Source: Tangfeifania sp.
GTDB taxonomy: Bacteria; Bacteroidota; Bacteroidia; Bacteroidales; Prolixibacteraceae
Direction of reading: 5' to 3'
Assembly: GCA_018400515.1 (NCBI GenBank)
Contig: JAGYMR010000130.1
Span: forward strand, 1 to 7,522
Length of the DNA: 7,522 nt
A program made the translations under genes and the position numbers. Shown here one piece after another: positions 4,972 to 7,522 of the stretch (positions are counted from its first letter, which is position 1; each line of letters begins with the position of its first letter). Under the pieces are notes generated by a model. That model was given only the letters and a program-made list of their open reading frames with translations. It searched no databases and was not told the origin of the DNA.

Positions 4972-6714
4972 ATGAAGAAAGTATTTCGATTCGGATGGGG
5001 AATCATTTTTTTTACAAGTATCATTACCAGCTGTAACCGGGAGCTTCCCGGCAATGAAAACCGGCTTCCGGAAGAGGTTATTGCCCGGGTGGGCGGACCT
5101 TTGGAAAAGCGGATGCTTCAAAATTTTCACCGCCTTGAAACCGGGCGGTATATTCCGGATACCCTTTATGAGGTGCCCAGCCGGCATTACCATGAGGAGG
5201 TCTGGCCGGGCGATTTGCCGGGAAGGTTGATTTTGGGGCAGACCCTGTTGCAAAAAGTTTCGGGCCGGGAGGCCAAATACCTGGAGCAAATTGTGGAAGA
5301 CCTGCCCCGCCATTTTAATTCCCAGGGGTACATGGGGAAAATCTACGAGGGGGTCCTCAGTGAGCAACAACTCTCCGGCCACGGATGGTTGCTGCGGGGA
5401 TTGTCTGAATATTATCTGTTGACCGGCGATCCCGTTGTACGCCGTTATCTTGAAATAATCGTACAGAATTTGGTGCTTCCGACAAAAGGATTTCACAAAA
5501 ATTATCCGATAAAGCCCGCTTTGCGGGAAGATGCCGGAGGATATATGGGGACCCAGGAAAAGGTACTCGACGGATGGCTGCTTTCCTCCGATGTGGGATG
5601 CGATTTTATTTTTATGGATGGGGTGATCCAGGCCTACAGCATTTTGAAAACACCGGAGCTGAAAGCCATTTGTTATGAGATGGCTGGTCGTTTTCTTGAG
5701 GCTGATCTGTATAAGATAAAAGCGCAGACCCATGCTACGCTTACAGCGTTGCGCGGACTGGTGAGGCTTTACGGGATTACCGGAGACCAAGGGTTGCTTA
5801 AAGGGGTTATTGAACGGTACGATCTTTACAAGGCAGCGGGCATGACGGAAAACTACGAAAATTACAACTGGTTTCAGCGTCCGGAGTGGACAGAGCCTTG
5901 TGCGGTGGTAGATTCTTATCAGTTAGCGCTCGATCTTTGGAAGCATACCGGTGAAATAAAATACCTGGAAGATGCCCAGTTAATTTGGTACAATGCCATC
6001 TCCTTTGAGCAGCGCGACAATGGGGGATTTGGACTTTCCAACTGTGTCGGGCCCAGCGATCACTTTCTGGAGGTGCATGCTTATGAAGCCCACTGGTGTT
6101 GCACTATGCGGGGAGCAGAAGGAATTGCCGAACGGGTGCAGTCGCTCTTTTTCCGCAGGGGCGATACGGTTTTTATCGTGGATATGCAGCCTTCGGAGGC
6201 GGAGATCGAAATGCCCGGCGGCTCCATGGCCGTTCAGGTGGAAACCGGCTATCCCTTTGGGCAAAAGGTTGATTTGTCAATCAGGGAAAGCCATTTGACG
6301 GATGAAGCTGTTATTAAATTATTTATTCCCCGCTGGATGGAAAATATCCGGCTGGCAAAAGGGGGGAAAAAGATGGATGTGGTAATGGATAACGATTTTT
6401 TGGTTATCCGCGGTGAATTTCAGGCAGGCGATCATTATGAAATTGCCTTCAGCCAGCATCCCCAAAAAGTGAAGCCCGTTGGAAGCAATACGCCACCGGG
6501 TCTGTTCAAAATTCAGTATGGTCCTTTGGTTTTAGGAGTTGATGACCGTCCTGAAGCGGTGAAACTGCCCGGGAAATTGAGCATTGAAAAAACAGGCGTC
6601 CGGGAGTTTAATGTGATGGATTCCAATTTGACGCTGCACCCGGTTTATCACTTAATGGATGAAAAGGTCAATCCGGGGAACGGATACCGGATTCAATTGT
6701 TGTTTGAGCCTTAA
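4972..6714 (+). CDS. GH127/DUF1680-like glycoside hydrolase, lipoprotein
   Basis: Predicted glycosidase of the DUF1680/GH127 group, whose characterised members release beta-L-arabinofuranose. It has 580 residues from the ATG at 4972. A lipoprotein signal precedes the lipobox ITSC with Cys21, so it is likely lipid-anchored in the envelope. No clear acidic export signal follows the Cys, so facing outward is uncertain. The middle (about 120-400) is helical, as in an (alpha/alpha) toroid, with GHGWLLRGLSEYY at 135-147 and HATLTALRGLVRLYGITGD at 254-272. The family's zinc/nucleophile set seems present: TEPC gives Glu308 and Cys310, and HWCCT gives Cys376 and Cys377, matching the E-x-C plus C-C arrangement of HypBA1. 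The C-terminal part (about 410-580) is beta-rich, with LFIPRWMENI and QYGPLVLGV. The segment after the Cys pair (TMRGAEGI) is unusual. An ATG at 4951 is in frame but weakens the signal peptide. It starts 78 bases after rtcB and its stop overlaps the stop of the opposing receptor gene. Confidence 0.85.
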   Translation: MKKVFRFGWGIIFFTSIITSCNRELPGNENRLPEEVIARVGGPLEKRMLQNFHRLETGRYIPDTLYEVPSRHYHEEVWPGDLPGRLILGQTLLQKVSGREAKYLEQIVEDLPRHFNSQGYMGKIYEGVLSEQQLSGHGWLLRGLSEYYLLTGDPVVRRYLEIIVQNLVLPTKGFHKNYPIKPALREDAGGYMGTQEKVLDGWLLSSDVGCDFIFMDGVIQAYSILKTPELKAICYEMAGRFLEADLYKIKAQTHATLTALRGLVRLYGITGDQGLLKGVIERYDLYKAAGMTENYENYNWFQRPEWTEPCAVVDSYQLALDLWKHTGEIKYLEDAQLIWYNAISFEQRDNGGFGLSNCVGPSDHFLEVHAYEAHWCCTMRGAEGIAERVQSLFFRRGDTVFIVDMQPSEAEIEMPGGSMAVQVETGYPFGQKVDLSIRESHLTDEAVIKLFIPRWMENIRLAKGGKKMDVVMDNDFLVIRGEFQAGDHYEIAFSQHPQKVKPVGSNTPPGLFKIQYGPLVLGVDDRPEAVKLPGKLSIEKTGVREFNVMDSNLTLHPVYHLMDEKVNPGNGYRIQLLFEP

Positions 6715-7522
6715 TTGTTGTTCTGGCGGGAATGAAGGGCCACCAGCAGGGAAACAAAAAAGTTCCGGGGATTCCCCGGGTAGTAATACCGCGGCAGATT
6801 GCCCCCGAACGACGGGGCATTGACAGCCAGCATCGAGGGATAATGCACATCGAACAGGTTTTGGATACCGGCTTTCAGCTCAATTTGGACCTTTTGAATG
6901 TTTTTCCGGTAACCCGCTTCCAGCGATGTTATGCCGTACGGATCCGTAAAGGTTGAATTGGCATCGTTCACCGGCATTTTACCTGTATGCCGGTGTCCTG
7001 TTTTAATGCGGATGTTTTTTTCCGGCTGAAAAGTGGCCGCCAGCAACCAGGTATTCCGGGTTGTTCCGGGCAGTAATTTTCCGGAGTAGTCAATTCCGGC
7101 ATCCACAAAATCCTGAAAATGATAATTGGCCAGGGTGGCATTGCCATTGACAACAAGGGACGGAAACGTTCCCGGTTGCAATACCGACCAGTGTAACTCC
7201 GCTTCCAGTCCGGGATGCAGCGATTCCCCGGCATTGACTCCCACATACGCATCCTGACCGGTCCGGCGGGCTACCAGCAGGTTTTTTATGTATATTCTGT
7301 AATAGCTGAGGGTTGCCTGTAACCGGTTGCCGGGATGAGCCCGCACTCCTGCTTCCAGGCTCCATCCGCTTTCAGGTTTTATGTCAGGGTTGATCGCTCC
7401 CTCCGGCAACAATGTCTCCTCAAAGGTGGGGGTGGAAAAACCGTGGCTTGCGTTTGCGAACAGGGAGAGGGCGCCGGAAAATTTATAGTTAACGCCAAGC
7501 CGGGGCGAAATAACCGGCTTGT
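6711..7522 (-). CDS. TonB-dependent receptor, C-terminal beta-barrel part, cut by window edge
   Basis: The last roughly 269 residues of an outer-membrane TonB-dependent receptor, which imports a ligand such as a siderophore, cobalamin or glycan using TonB energy. The frame is open from the right edge (first whole codon at 7520) to the TAA at 6713-6711. LSLFANASHGFSTPTFEETL (18-37 of the visible part) is the conserved barrel motif of these receptors. GAINPDIKPESGWSLEAGVRA follows, then alternating strands such as LQATLSYYRIYIKNLLV. The end has IELKAGIQNLFDVHYPSM and YYYPGNPRNFFVSLLVAL, the typical closing strand, but with a short polar tail (HSRQNNN) beyond it. The plug and signal peptide lie outside the window. 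The style resembles FecA/BtuB-type receptors more than SusC, with no SusD nearby; the ligand is unknown. An internal TTG at 7412 is not the start. Confidence 0.93.
   Translation of the reverse strand, partial: KPVISPRLGVNYKFSGALSLFANASHGFSTPTFEETLLPEGAINPDIKPESGWSLEAGVRAHPGNRLQATLSYYRIYIKNLLVARRTGQDAYVGVNAGESLHPGLEAELHWSVLQPGTFPSLVVNGNATLANYHFQDFVDAGIDYSGKLLPGTTRNTWLLAATFQPEKNIRIKTGHRHTGKMPVNDANSTFTDPYGITSLEAGYRKNIQKVQIELKAGIQNLFDVHYPSMLAVNAPSFGGNLPRYYYPGNPRNFFVSLLVALHSRQNNN

Noticed and set aside
4963..5790. 275-codon minus-strand open frame opposite the GH127-like gene
   Set aside because: The opposite strand encodes a lipoprotein signal and conserved helices; the antisense product has no recognisable domain.

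Overview
The window looks like a piece of a Bacteroidota chromosome. The evidence is a TonB-dependent receptor C-terminal half, an exported formylglycine sulfatase, a lipoprotein GH127-like glycosidase, a FolE of Bacteroidota type, A/T-rich translation starts with little Shine-Dalgarno signal, and one good match to the Bacteroidota promoter pattern (TTTG, then TAnnTTTG). No mobile element, CRISPR array, tRNA or rRNA was seen.

Layout, left to right. (1) 1-261, minus: the first 87 residues of a sulfatase, cut by the window edge exactly at its CSPTR active-site motif. (2) 262-586: a divergent intergenic region with TTGTTTG-rich repeats. (3) 587-1312, plus: GTP cyclohydrolase I (folE). (4) 1350-3197, minus: a probable two-gene unit, a CPBP-family membrane protein followed by a Gfo/Idh/MocA oxidoreductase, whose end converges on folE. 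(5) 3198-3492: a second divergent region. It carries a plus-strand promoter match, several hairpins, a stem followed by eight Ts, and a 21-codon small ORF. (6) 3493-4893, plus: RNA ligase RtcB. (7) 4972-6714, plus: a GH127/DUF1680-like lipoprotein. (8) 6711-7522, minus: the C-terminal barrel of a TonB-dependent receptor, converging on the glycosidase with overlapping stop codons and continuing past the right edge.

The sulfatase, the oxidoreductase, the GH127-like lipoprotein and the TonB-dependent receptor all fit uptake and breakdown of complex, possibly sulfated or arabinose-containing, glycans. They are on different strands, separated by housekeeping genes (folE, rtcB), and no SusC/SusD pair is visible, so this is not a compact polysaccharide utilization locus. 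A shared substrate is inference only.

Most of the window is ordinary. The part most worth a second look is the leader region upstream of rtcB (3208-3463): promoter match, structured RNA candidate, terminator-like stem, and a small ORF whose stop overlaps an upstream in-frame rtcB ATG. Second are the variant active-site residues of the CPBP and GH127-like proteins, and a TATTTGTT-type motif shared by two upstream regions.
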